64,000 nucleotides of DNA from Sphingomonas hengshuiensis. GTDB taxonomy: Bacteria > Pseudomonadota > Alphaproteobacteria > Sphingomonadales > Sphingomonadaceae. Where the stretch lies: NCBI RefSeq assembly GCF_000935025.1, contig NZ_CP010836.1, positions 682,001 through 746,000 on the forward strand, read 5' to 3'. The notes under the pieces are model-generated. The model was given only the letters and a program-made list of their open reading frames with translations. It did not search any database and was not told where the DNA came from. A program made the translations under genes and the position numbers. Positions 16,871-26,599 of the stretch are shown one piece after another; within the stretch, counting starts at the first letter, position 1, and the number at the start of each line of letters is the position of its first letter.

Positions 16871-18793
16871 ATGTCAGACCCCAATTCCCCCGATCGCTTC
16901 AACGAGGAAAAGGCCACCTATGCCGTGCGCGGCGAGGGTGCGCCCGACATCGAACTGGGAGTCGCCGCGATCCGCAACGTCGTTGCGACCTTGCCGGTGC
17001 GCCCCGGCGTGTACCGGATGCACGATGCGCGCGGCGACGTGCTGTATGTGGGGAAGGCGCGCGCGCTGAAGAACCGCGTGACCAACTATACCCAGGTCGC
17101 GCGGCTTTCGAAGCGGTTGCAGCGGATGGTGGCGCAGACGCGGTCGATGACGATCGTCACGACCAACAACGAGGCCGAGGCGTTGCTGCTCGAGGCGCAG
17201 CTCATCAAGCGGTTTCGCCCGCCGTATAATGTCCTGCTGCGCGACGACAAAAGCTTCCCCTTCATCCTGTTGCGGCGCGACCATGGCTTTCCGCGCGTCC
17301 AGCTCCATCGCGGTGCGCGGCGATGGAAGGGCGATTATTTCGGGCCGTTCGCGGGCGCAGGGCAGGTGCGCATGACGTTGAACGCGCTCCAGAAGCTGTT
17401 CCTGCTGCGGAGCTGCACCGACAGCTTCTTCGCGACGCGCGACCGGCCCTGCCTGCTCTACCAGATCCGCCGTTGTTCGGCGCCGTGCGTCGGGCGGATC
17501 GACGAGGCTGGCTATGCCGAGCTGGTCAACGACGCGCGCGACTTCCTGATGGGCAAGTCGACCAAGGTCCAGTCCAAGCTGGGCGAGGCGATGCAGGCGG
17601 CGGCGGAGAATCTCGATTTCGAGCAGGCGGCGGTGCTGCGCGACCGGCTGAAGGCGCTGACCTTCATCCAGGGCAGCCAGGCGATCAATGCCGAGGGGGT
17701 GGGCGATGCCGACATCTTCGCGATGGCGCACCGCAACGGCGTGATGGGCATCCAGGCGTTCTTCATTCGCGGCGGCCAGAATTGGGGGCATCGCAGCTTC
17801 TTTCCCGCGCACACCAACGACGTGCCCGAGGACGAAGTGTTGAGCGCGTTCCTGATGCAGTTTTACGAGGACGTGCCGCCGCCGCGCAACGTGTTCGTCG
17901 ATCGCGAGCTGGACGAGGCTGCGCTGCTCGCCGAGGCGATGGCCGAGCGGGCGGGGCACAAGGTCGCGCTGAGCGTGCCCCAGCGCGGGGCGCGGCGGCG
18001 GCTGATGGAACAGGCGCAGCGCAACGCCGTCGAGGCGCTCGACCGGCGGCTGGCGGAGAGCACCACCCAGGCCAGGCTGCTCGCCGAGCTGGCCGAGTTT
18101 TTCGATCTGCCCGAGCCGCCCGACCGCATCGAAGTATATGACAACAGCCATATCCAGGGCACCAATGCGGTCGGCGCGATGGTCGTCGCGGGGCCGGAGG
18201 GCTTCCGCAAGGGCCAGTATCGCAAGTTCAACATCAAGAACCCCGACACGATCCCCGGCGACGATTTCGGGATGATGCGCGAAGTGTTCGGGCGGCGTTT
18301 CGGTCGCGCGCAGGCCGAGGACCCCGACCGGACGCAGGGCGACTGGCCAGACCTGGTGCTGATCGACGGCGGGCGTGGGCAGCTGGGCGCGGCGCGCGCG
18401 GTGCTCGAGGATCTGGGGATCGAGGATGTGTGCCTGGTCGGGGTGGCCAAGGGGCCGCACCATGGCCGCGACGGGCGCGAGGTGTTTCATATGATGGACG
18501 GGCGCGAGCTGACGCTGCCGGTCAACGCGCCGTTGCTGTTCTACCTCCAGCGGCTGCGCGACGAAGTCCACCGCTTCGCGATCGGCGCGCACCGGGCGAA
18601 GCGCGCCAAGGCGATCGGCGCGAGCCCGCTGGACGATGTCCCCGGCATCGGCCCGGCGCGGAAAAAGGCGCTGCTGATGCATTTCGGCACCGCGCGCGCC
18701 GTGAAGGGGGCGAGCCTGGAGGATCTGCAACGCGCGCCCGGCGTGTCGGCAGCGGTGGCGCAGCAGCTTTACGATTATTTCCACGCGAATTGA
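16871..18793 (+). CDS. uvrC: Excinuclease ABC subunit C
   Basis: 640 residues. The order is GIY-YIG nuclease (about 37-115, with PGVYRM and VLYVGKA), UvrB-binding UVR motif (LDFEQAAVLRDRLKAL, about 240-260), RNase H-like nuclease (IEVYDNSHIQGTNAVGAMVV, about 419-438) and two C-terminal helix-hairpin-helix motifs (IGPARKKALLMHF, APGVSAAVAQQL). It makes both incisions in nucleotide excision repair. An N-terminal extension of about 30 residues is common in alphaproteobacteria. Confidence 0.97.
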   Translation: MSDPNSPDRFNEEKATYAVRGEGAPDIELGVAAIRNVVATLPVRPGVYRMHDARGDVLYVGKARALKNRVTNYTQVARLSKRLQRMVAQTRSMTIVTTNNEAEALLLEAQLIKRFRPPYNVLLRDDKSFPFILLRRDHGFPRVQLHRGARRWKGDYFGPFAGAGQVRMTLNALQKLFLLRSCTDSFFATRDRPCLLYQIRRCSAPCVGRIDEAGYAELVNDARDFLMGKSTKVQSKLGEAMQAAAENLDFEQAAVLRDRLKALTFIQGSQAINAEGVGDADIFAMAHRNGVMGIQAFFIRGGQNWGHRSFFPAHTNDVPEDEVLSAFLMQFYEDVPPPRNVFVDRELDEAALLAEAMAERAGHKVALSVPQRGARRRLMEQAQRNAVEALDRRLAESTTQARLLAELAEFFDLPEPPDRIEVYDNSHIQGTNAVGAMVVAGPEGFRKGQYRKFNIKNPDTIPGDDFGMMREVFGRRFGRAQAEDPDRTQGDWPDLVLIDGGRGQLGAARAVLEDLGIEDVCLVGVAKGPHHGRDGREVFHMMDGRELTLPVNAPLLFYLQRLRDEVHRFAIGAHRAKRAKAIGASPLDDVPGIGPARKKALLMHFGTARAVKGASLEDLQRAPGVSAAVAQQLYDYFHAN

Positions 18794-18856
18794 TCGCGCT
18801 ATTGCCAGTTCCCCAGTAACTGACGAGGATTGTCCCGTAGTTGCGGGGAGTTCCGG

Positions 18857-21655
18857 ATGTTGCGTTACGGTGTTGTTACGGTCTCCCTTCTTGCGGCAAC
18901 CGCCGCGCATGCCGGGGATAAGCCCCTATACCAGCCCGCCCCCGGCTGGGTGCTTGCCGCGCCGGCGCCGACCGGCGCTGCGGATGGCGATGCGGCGAGC
19001 ATGGTCACGTTCGACAACCAGCAGCGGATCGCCGCCGACGGCACGCTATGGGGCTATGTCGAGCGAGCGACGCGCATCCTGTCGGTCGCCCAGCTTAGCC
19101 AGGCGGGCACGGTCAGCATCGAATGGCAGCCGCAGCACGGCGACCTGATCGTCCATGCCGTCGACATCGTGCGCGGCGGGCAGCGGATCGACGCGCTGAA
19201 GGCGGGGCCGCAATTCACGGTGATCCGCCGCGAAAAGGGGCTGGAGGCACAGATGCTGGACGGCACGCTCACCGCGACGCTGGCGGTCGAGGGACTGCAG
19301 GTCGGCGACGTGCTCGACGTGCGCCACACGGTGACGCGCAGGGACCCGGCGCTGGCGGGCAATGCCGTCGCGATCGGGCCGATCCTGTCGCAGCCGCTCA
19401 AGCTCGGCTTTGGCCGCACGCGGCTGATGTGGCCGCAGGGGACGCCGGTGCAGTGGAAGGTCTATCCCGTCGGCGCCACCCCGCGCGAAAGCGATGCGGC
19501 GGGGTGGCATGTGCTGGAGTTCACGCTGCCGCTGGCGCGCCAGCCCGAGGCGGCGGCGATGGCGCCGGGGCGATTCCAGCGCCCGCCGATCGTCGAGGCG
19601 ACGACCTTTGCCGATTGGGCGGCGGTTTCGAAGGTGATGGCGCCGCTGTACAAGACCGAGGGGCTGATCGCGCCGGGCAGCGCGCTGGCGACCGAAGTGG
19701 CGAAGATCGCCAAGGCCGAGAGCGATCCGGTGCGCCGCACCGCGCTGGCGCTCAAGCTGGTGCAGGGGCAGGTCCGCTATCTCGCCAAGGGAATGGACAA
19801 CGGCAATCTGGTGCCGCAGACACCGACCCAGACCTGGTCCACGCGCTATGGCGACTGCAAGGCCAAGACGCTGTTGCTGCTGGCGATCCTCCACGGTCTG
19901 GGGATCGAGGCGGAGGGGGCGCTTGCCAATCTGGGCAATGGCGATGTGGTGACGGCACGGCTGCCGTCAATCGCGGCGTTCAACCATATCATCGTGATCG
20001 CCAAGCCAGGCGGACGGACGCTGTGGCTGGACGGTACCGCCACCGATGCGCAGCTCGACGATATCGACGATGTGCTGATCACCGGCTGGGCGCTGCCGGT
20101 GCGCGCGGAGGGCGCGACGCTCGTGGAGGCGCCGCGCCGCGTGCCGGGGCGACCGACGACGCTGGGGACCGTCGAACTCGACATGCGCGGCGGGCTGGAC
20201 CTGCCAGCGCCGTTCGAGGCGACGGTCACGATCCGCGGGCGCAATGCCAGCATGTTGAAGACCGCCATGGCGCAAATGGGCAAGGACGAGCAGCGGCGGA
20301 TGCTCCAGAGCTCGGCGCCGAGCGGCGCCGATGTGATCCTGGCATCGCACAAGGTGACGTTCGACGATGCCGCCAGCACCGCCAAGATCGTGCTGCGCGG
20401 ATCGATAACCCCGCGCTGGAGCTATGCCGATGCGCGCTATCGCTATGGCCTGGCGCCGATCGGCGTCGGGACGCTGCCCGATCGCAGCCGCGCGATTTGG
20501 AAGGAGATTCCGATCCTGATGGGTGCCCCGGCCAATAGCGTCAACACGACTCGCATCCTGTTGCCCGATGGCGGCAAGGGTATCGTGCTGGACGGCGCGC
20601 CAGCGACCGAGATCGACTTGCCAGGCGGGCGCCATGTCAGCCGCACCGCGATGCTGGCGGGGGAGGTGCTCACCGTCGAGCTGCGCAACACCCAGACCGG
20701 CGGCGAGATCGCGCCCGCTGAAATCCCGGCGGCGCGCGCGCGGCTGGCCGAGGCGAGGAACCGGCTGTTGCGGATTGCGACGGTGCCCGGTCGGCCGGGG
20801 CCGTGGAACGCAGTGGCGGCGGCCAAGCGCGCCGGGCGCTACGACCGGCAACTGGCGGATTATGCGAGCTATATCGCCGACAAGCCCGAGGACGCGTCGC
20901 GGCTGGTCGCCCGCGCGCGGTTCCTGGAAGGGATATTCGAGCGCGAAAAGGCGGTGGACGACCTGGACAAGGCGATCGCGCTCCAGGCCGACGGCGCAAC
21001 CTATATGCGCCGTGCGAGCCTGTTTGAGGAACTGGGCCGCCGCGATGCGGCCGAGGCGGACCTGGTCGCCGCGTATGATCTCGATCCCGCCGACACCGTC
21101 GCATTGCGGCGGCTGGCGATCGCCCGCGCCCAGCGGGGGGACAAGGACGGCGCGCTGGCGCTGGTCGACGCGCGCATCGATGCGAGCGCCGGGGGCGAGG
21201 ACGAACCCGGCCTGCTGGCGATGCGCGCTTCGGTGCTGGCCGCTGCCGGCGATGCCAGCGCTGCGATCGCCGCCAGCGACAGCGCGATCGAGAAACGGCC
21301 GGGCAATGCGAATTTCCTCAACGGGCGGTGCTGGATCAAGGGGACGCTCAATGTCGAGCTGGACAGCGCGCTGAAGGACTGTACCCGCGCCGTGGAAATG
21401 GGCGGCACCGGCGTCGCGGCGGCGCTGGACAGCCGCGCCATGGTGTATTTCCGCATGAACCGGCTGGCGGAGGCCGCCACCGACATCAAGGCGGCGCTGG
21501 AACTGCGTCCTGGTGCTTCGGCAACGCTGTTCCTGAACGGCGTGGTGCAGCGCCGGATGGGCAGTGCGGCGGCGGGCGATGCCGCGCTGGCCGAGGCGCG
21601 GCTGCTCAATCCGCAGGTCGACGCCGAATATGCGCGGTTCGGGGTCGAGCCGTAA
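18857..21655 (+). CDS. DUF3857/transglutaminase-like/TPR exported protein, copy 1
   Basis: 932 residues. Signal peptide (about 1-20, ending AHAG), a DUF3857 beta-rich region (about 45-250), a transglutaminase-like domain with the Cys-His-Asp triad in RYGDCKAKTLLLL, FNHIIVIA and TLWLDGTA (about 335-400), then TPR-like helical repeats to the end (about 640-932). The likely place is the periplasm. The start at 18857 follows a GGGGAG ribosome-binding site. It is followed by a tandem paralogue. The family's substrate is unknown; the triad suggests amide cleavage or crosslinking. Confidence 0.88.
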   Translation: MLRYGVVTVSLLAATAAHAGDKPLYQPAPGWVLAAPAPTGAADGDAASMVTFDNQQRIAADGTLWGYVERATRILSVAQLSQAGTVSIEWQPQHGDLIVHAVDIVRGGQRIDALKAGPQFTVIRREKGLEAQMLDGTLTATLAVEGLQVGDVLDVRHTVTRRDPALAGNAVAIGPILSQPLKLGFGRTRLMWPQGTPVQWKVYPVGATPRESDAAGWHVLEFTLPLARQPEAAAMAPGRFQRPPIVEATTFADWAAVSKVMAPLYKTEGLIAPGSALATEVAKIAKAESDPVRRTALALKLVQGQVRYLAKGMDNGNLVPQTPTQTWSTRYGDCKAKTLLLLAILHGLGIEAEGALANLGNGDVVTARLPSIAAFNHIIVIAKPGGRTLWLDGTATDAQLDDIDDVLITGWALPVRAEGATLVEAPRRVPGRPTTLGTVELDMRGGLDLPAPFEATVTIRGRNASMLKTAMAQMGKDEQRRMLQSSAPSGADVILASHKVTFDDAASTAKIVLRGSITPRWSYADARYRYGLAPIGVGTLPDRSRAIWKEIPILMGAPANSVNTTRILLPDGGKGIVLDGAPATEIDLPGGRHVSRTAMLAGEVLTVELRNTQTGGEIAPAEIPAARARLAEARNRLLRIATVPGRPGPWNAVAAAKRAGRYDRQLADYASYIADKPEDASRLVARARFLEGIFEREKAVDDLDKAIALQADGATYMRRASLFEELGRRDAAEADLVAAYDLDPADTVALRRLAIARAQRGDKDGALALVDARIDASAGGEDEPGLLAMRASVLAAAGDASAAIAASDSAIEKRPGNANFLNGRCWIKGTLNVELDSALKDCTRAVEMGGTGVAAALDSRAMVYFRMNRLAEAATDIKAALELRPGASATLFLNGVVQRRMGSAAAGDAALAEARLLNPQVDAEYARFGVEP

Positions 21656-21736
21656 CGAAACAGGGGCATTGCGGTGCCGCCGCCTTGCCTCGCGCCGGCA
21701 ACTCGCTAGCTTTGGTTCCCTGTGGGGGGGAACTGC

Positions 21737-24532
21737 ATGATTTTTAGAGTGGCGCTCGCGGGCGCGTTGTGTGTTGCTACGGCTGCGCGGGCGGGGGACA
21801 AGCCGCTGTACCAGCCCGCGCCGGCATGGGTATTGCCCGCGCCGCCGATCGACGCGACCAAGCTGACCGACGCCGATCCGGTGTTGCTCGTGCTCGACCA
21901 GCAGCAGCGGCTGGAGGGCGGGCAGCTCTGGGGCTATTCGGACCTCGCGATGCGGATCGCGTCGCCGCAGGTGCTGACGCAGATGGGGACATTGCCGCTG
22001 CCCTGGGACCCGAGCCTGGGCGACATCGTGATCCACAAGGTCGAGATCATCCGCGGCGCCGAGCGGATCGACGTGCTGGCCAGCGGCGCGCGGTTCAACG
22101 TGCTCCATCGCGAGGAGGGGCTGGAGCGCGCGATGCTCAACGGGATGCTCACTGCGACGCTGTCGGTCGAGGGGCTGCGCGTCGGCGACGTGCTGCGGCT
22201 CAATTTCTCGACCACGCGCAAGGACCCGGCGTTGAACGGCCATGTCACCACGGTCGCGCCGGTGGTGCCCGAGCCGATGCGGTTGCAGTTCGGGCGCATC
22301 CGCGTGCTGTGGCCCAAGGCGAGCAAGGTGCAGTGGCGCACCTATATGAAGGGCTTCACGGTCGCGCCGGTCGATACCGGCAACGGCTATACCGAGCTGA
22401 CGGTGAAGCTGCCCGTCGCCAAGCCGGTGGAGATGCCGGGCGACGCGCCGCAGCGTTTCCAGCCGCTGCCGATCATCGACGTGTCGGACTATGCCGATTG
22501 GGCCGAACTGTCGAAGGACATGGCGCCGCTTTACGCGACCGAGGGGCTGATCGCGCCGGGCAGCCCGCTGGCCGCCGAAGTCGCGCGGATCGCGGCGGCG
22601 AGCGCGGACCCGCGCACGCGCACCGCGATGGCGCTGCGGCTGGTGCAGGACAAGGTGCGGTATCTGTTCAAGGGGATGGATGGCGGCAATTACGTGCCGC
22701 AGGCCCCGGCGCAGACCTGGACGGTGCGCTATGGCGATTGCAAGGCCAAGTCGCTGTTGCTGCTGGCGATGCTCCGCGCGCTGGGCGTCGAGGCCGAGGC
22801 GACGTTGGTCAGTGCCGATGCCGGCGACCTGCTGGCGATCCGGCTGGCGAGCCCCGGTGCGTTCAACCATGTCATCGTCCGCGCGACCGTGGGCGGCGAG
22901 ACGCTGTGGCTGGACGGGACCGGCGGCGGCGCGCGGCTGACCGATCTGGGCGACGTTCCGCCGTTCCGCCACGCGCTGCCGCTGCGCATCGCGGGCTCCG
23001 CGCTGGTCGACATGCCGCTGCGCCCCGGCAGCCGCCCGGTGACCGAGGCCGAATATGACCTCGACGCCAGCGCCGGGGTGCTGTTTCCGGCACCCTATAA
23101 GGCGCGGATCGTGCTGCGCGGGGCGGGGGCAGAACAGATTCGCGTCGCATCGGCGCAATCGGGCAAGGAAGCCGTCGAGACGATGATCGACGGCATCCTG
23201 CAAAACCATCTGGGGGCCAACGAAGCCGTCGACCGCAGCTTCAGCTATGACGAGGAGAGCGCCACCGCAGTCGTGCTTGCGTCGGGGCTCGCCTATCCCG
23301 ACTGGTCGCGCGACGAGCAGCGCTACAAGACCCAGCTCGATTCGAGCGTCGACGGCATCCGCTTCGCCCCCGATCGTGCGCGTCCGGCGTGGCGCGACGT
23401 GCCCGTGGCGAGCGGGGACCCCGCCGACGCGCGGGTGGTGACGCGGATGCGGTTGCCCGGCGGCGGCGCGGGGTTCGTGCTGGAGGGCGACCAGACACTG
23501 CCCCCCAGCCTGGGCGGCGTGCTGCTCCGGCGCAGCGCGTCGCTGACGGGGGGCGTGATCACTGTCGACGACCGCGTGATCAAGGGGATTGGCGAAGTCG
23601 CACCCGCCGACATCCCCGCGGCGCGCGCGCAGGTGAACCAGGCCAAGGCGCGCTTGCTGAAGGCCGTGGCGCCCGCCGACACGCCGCCGCTGTTCCGCAT
23701 CGTCGAGGCCGCGAAGCGCAGCAAGGCGCTCGACCCGATCCTGAAAATCTATGCCCGCCAGATCGCCGAGGCGCCCGAGGAGGCGGGGAGCTATACCGAC
23801 CGTGCCTGGTTCCTCGACCGCATCTATGACCGGGCGGGGGCGATCCGTGATCTCGACAAGGCGATCGCGCTCGATCCCGATGCGGACAATCATCTGTGGC
23901 GGGCGCGGCTATATGCGGCGCTGGGCGACGACAAGCGCGCGCTGGCTGACGCGCAGGCGGCGCTGGCGATCGATCCCGGTTCGACCAGCGCGATCGGGCA
24001 GGTCGCCCAGCTCACCGCCGATCTGGGCAAGCGCGACGACGCGATCGCGATGCTCGCCGAGCGGGTTGCCGAGGGCGGCGACAACAAAGTGGGCTATGCG
24101 ACCGCGCAGGCCGATCTGATGGCCGATGGCGGGCAAGTGGACGAGGCGATAGCGCTGCTCGACGGCATGATCGCCAAGTCGCCGGGCAATCCCTCGCTGC
24201 TCAATTCGCGCTGCTGGATGAAGGGGACGCACAATGTCGCGCTCGACACTGCGCTCAAGGATTGCACCAAGGCGATCGAACTGAGCGAATCGCCCGCCGC
24301 GGTGCTCGACAGCCGGGCCATGGTCTATTTCCGGATGCAGCGACCGGACGACGCGATCGCCGATCTCGACGCCGCGCTGGAAGTGAGCCCCGACCAGGCG
24401 GCGAGCCTGTACCTGCGCGGGGTGATCCGGCGGCAAAAGGGCGACAAGACCGCCGAGGGCGAACTCGCGGCGGCACGGATGATCGCCCCGCGGATCGACG
24501 AAGTCTATGCGCGCTATGGGATCAAGCCCTGA
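21737..24532 (+). CDS. DUF3857/transglutaminase-like/TPR exported protein, copy 2
   Basis: 931 residues, collinear with the preceding gene: signal peptide, then GDKPLYQPAP, the triad in RYGDCKAKSLLLL, FNHVIVRA and TLWLDGTG, and C-terminal TPRs (GSYTDRAWFLDRIYDRAGA and later units). Both paralogues keep all three catalytic positions, so neither looks decayed. An 80-base gap separates them. The divergence is large enough that this is an old duplication, perhaps with split specificity. Confidence 0.88.
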   Translation: MIFRVALAGALCVATAARAGDKPLYQPAPAWVLPAPPIDATKLTDADPVLLVLDQQQRLEGGQLWGYSDLAMRIASPQVLTQMGTLPLPWDPSLGDIVIHKVEIIRGAERIDVLASGARFNVLHREEGLERAMLNGMLTATLSVEGLRVGDVLRLNFSTTRKDPALNGHVTTVAPVVPEPMRLQFGRIRVLWPKASKVQWRTYMKGFTVAPVDTGNGYTELTVKLPVAKPVEMPGDAPQRFQPLPIIDVSDYADWAELSKDMAPLYATEGLIAPGSPLAAEVARIAAASADPRTRTAMALRLVQDKVRYLFKGMDGGNYVPQAPAQTWTVRYGDCKAKSLLLLAMLRALGVEAEATLVSADAGDLLAIRLASPGAFNHVIVRATVGGETLWLDGTGGGARLTDLGDVPPFRHALPLRIAGSALVDMPLRPGSRPVTEAEYDLDASAGVLFPAPYKARIVLRGAGAEQIRVASAQSGKEAVETMIDGILQNHLGANEAVDRSFSYDEESATAVVLASGLAYPDWSRDEQRYKTQLDSSVDGIRFAPDRARPAWRDVPVASGDPADARVVTRMRLPGGGAGFVLEGDQTLPPSLGGVLLRRSASLTGGVITVDDRVIKGIGEVAPADIPAARAQVNQAKARLLKAVAPADTPPLFRIVEAAKRSKALDPILKIYARQIAEAPEEAGSYTDRAWFLDRIYDRAGAIRDLDKAIALDPDADNHLWRARLYAALGDDKRALADAQAALAIDPGSTSAIGQVAQLTADLGKRDDAIAMLAERVAEGGDNKVGYATAQADLMADGGQVDEAIALLDGMIAKSPGNPSLLNSRCWMKGTHNVALDTALKDCTKAIELSESPAAVLDSRAMVYFRMQRPDDAIADLDAALEVSPDQAASLYLRGVIRRQKGDKTAEGELAAARMIAPRIDEVYARYGIKP

Positions 24533-24597
24533 AGCGGCGAGAAGGAAAACCTCCCCCGGTTCGGGAATTCTTCACGCCCGCGCGTTAACGCCTCGTC

Positions 24598-25554
24598 ATG
24601 GCTACGCGCGTCTTCATCACGATCGATACCGAGCTGATGTGGCGGCACCACGTCGCCGGGCTCGACGCGGCGGAGGTGGTGCGGCGCTCGATCGAGCCGG
24701 CGGGCGTGGGCGTGGGCTGGCAGCTTGCCCAGCTTGCGGCGCATGGGCTGAAGGCGACGTTCTTCGTCGATCCGATGCCGGCGCTGGTCTATGGCCTCGA
24801 TCCGATCAAGCGCATCGTCGGCGCGATCCTGTCGGCGGGGCAGGAGGTTCAGTTGCACCTCCACCCCAATTGGACCGGCGCGCATGCCGGGGACAAGGGC
24901 GCGAGCCATGGACCGTTCGAGCTGATCGACTATAGCCTCGCCGAGCAGGTCCGGCTGATCGCGGGCGCGGCGGAGATGCTGGTCGCGGCGGGGGCGCCCG
25001 ATCCGATTGCGTTCCGTTCGGGCAGCTATTCGGCGAGCGACGATACGCTGGCGGCGCTTGCCGAGCTGGGATTCGCCTATGATTCGAGCCACAACGGCTC
25101 CGAGCATCCCTGGCCCAGCGCGATCGGGCTGGACCCGCGCCAGATCGCGCCGATCGCGCATCGCGGGGTGATTGAAGTGCCGGTGACTTTGATCGAGGAC
25201 CTGCCCGGCCATCTGCGCCATTTCCAGATCTGCGCGCTGTCGAGCGGCGAGATGCGCGCGGCGCTGGACCATGCGATGCACGCGGGGCACGCGGCGGTGA
25301 CGATCGTCGGGCACGGGTTCGAGCTTGCCAATCGCGCCGGTACGCGGCCTAACGCCGTGCATGTCCGGCGCTTCGAGCGGCTGTGCCGGATGCTCGCGGC
25401 GCGACGGGGGGGATTGGTGACCGAATTTTTCGCAGACCGGCCGGCGCTGGCGCTGGGGCAGGACGACGTGCCGCTGGCGCCCAGCGCGCTGCGCACGCGC
25501 TTGCGACAGGCCGAGCAGCTCTGGTCGAACCTGGTCGAGGAACGCGCGGCGTGA
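24598..25554 (+). CDS. Polysaccharide deacetylase family protein
   Basis: 318 residues with no signal peptide. NodB-like features: catalytic Asp in FITIDTELMW (about 6-15), metal-site residues in EVQLHLHPNW (about 84-93) and the FRSGSYSASDDTL loop (about 140-152). It probably removes acetyl groups from a cell-envelope or exopolysaccharide sugar. Its stop overlaps the GTG start of the next gene (GTGA), so the two are translated together. Confidence 0.85.
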   Translation: MATRVFITIDTELMWRHHVAGLDAAEVVRRSIEPAGVGVGWQLAQLAAHGLKATFFVDPMPALVYGLDPIKRIVGAILSAGQEVQLHLHPNWTGAHAGDKGASHGPFELIDYSLAEQVRLIAGAAEMLVAAGAPDPIAFRSGSYSASDDTLAALAELGFAYDSSHNGSEHPWPSAIGLDPRQIAPIAHRGVIEVPVTLIEDLPGHLRHFQICALSSGEMRAALDHAMHAGHAAVTIVGHGFELANRAGTRPNAVHVRRFERLCRMLAARRGGLVTEFFADRPALALGQDDVPLAPSALRTRLRQAEQLWSNLVEERAA

Positions 25555-26555
25555 GCGACGGGATTACCGATTCCGCGCGTCCGACTCGGCTGAAGTTCGA
25601 GATCGGCGCGCGCACGCTGATGGCGATCCAACGCTCGCTGCTGCGCGTGCCGCTGAGCCTCGCCGATGCGCGGTCGGAGGCGGTGCCGGTGCTGCCGCGG
25701 CTGGCGCGCGAGGCGCATGGTTATGCGATCACGTCGCTGCCCGAGGCATTGGTGCCCGGCATGGTCAAGGCATCGGGCGACATGCTGCCCTTTATCCGCC
25801 AGCGCTACACGCGCTATTATTTGGACTTCGCCGGCGATTTTGAGGGCTGGTTCGCAGGGCTGTCGTCGAACGCGCGGCAGAATCTGCGGCGCAAGGCGAA
25901 GAAGATCGCGCAGGAATCGGGCGGGTCGCTCGACATCCGCCGGTTCGCGGCGCCCGATGCGATGGAGGCATTCCACGACGTCGCCCGGCGGATTTCGCTG
26001 CGCACCTATCAGGAAAGGCTGCTGGGTTCCGGCCTGCCCGACAGCGCCGAGTTCCTCCACACGATGCTGGCGATGGCGGCGGCGGGGCAGGTGCGTGCCT
26101 GGCTGCTGTATATCGCGGGCGAGCCGGCGGCGTATCTCTATTGCCCGGTGGTCGAGGGCACGGTGCTCTATGCGCATGTCGGGCATGACCCGGCGTTCAA
26201 CGACCTGTCGCCGGGCGCGGTGCTCCAGATGATGGCGGTGCAGGACCTGTTCGACGAAGGCGCGTTCGCGACGTTCGATTTCACCGAGGGCGAGGGCCAG
26301 CATAAGCGCCAGTTCGCGACCGGCGGCGTGGCGTGCGTCGACCTGCTGCTGCTCCGCCCCAGCCTGGCCAACCGCGTGACGATGGCCGCGCTGGGCGGGT
26401 TCAACCGCGCGGTGGCCGGGGCCAAGCGCGTGGTGCTGGGCGCGGGCTGGGCGGGCTGGCGAAGCGCGTGCGGCGGGGCTGAGCATTTGGTTTTGTACGA
26501 AATAACTGGGCGCACCGGACCGCTCAGCGGCGCAGCCATCTACATTATAACCTGA
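25551..26555 (+). CDS. GNAT/BioF2-like acetyltransferase, exopolysaccharide type
   Basis: 334 residues from a GTG start. The central region LSSNARQNLRRKAKKIAQES and the segment AYLYCPVVEGTVLYAHVGHD match the acetyltransferase domain found in FemAB/CelD-like proteins of polysaccharide loci. It may acylate a sugar or lipid-linked precursor that the upstream deacetylase processes. The start coincides with the upstream stop codon. The substrate is unknown. Confidence 0.75.
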   Translation: MSDGITDSARPTRLKFEIGARTLMAIQRSLLRVPLSLADARSEAVPVLPRLAREAHGYAITSLPEALVPGMVKASGDMLPFIRQRYTRYYLDFAGDFEGWFAGLSSNARQNLRRKAKKIAQESGGSLDIRRFAAPDAMEAFHDVARRISLRTYQERLLGSGLPDSAEFLHTMLAMAAAGQVRAWLLYIAGEPAAYLYCPVVEGTVLYAHVGHDPAFNDLSPGAVLQMMAVQDLFDEGAFATFDFTEGEGQHKRQFATGGVACVDLLLLRPSLANRVTMAALGGFNRAVAGAKRVVLGAGWAGWRSACGGAEHLVLYEITGRTGPLSGAAIYIIT

Positions 26556-26599
26556 CCGTTTCAAACGTTTGGGCAGTGTGTCCACGGGCGGTGCCCGGG

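Noticed and set aside
19967..23893. 1308-codon open frame opposite the two DUF3857 genes
   Set aside because: Very long but His/Arg-rich with no recognisable domain; it mirrors two well-supported genes.
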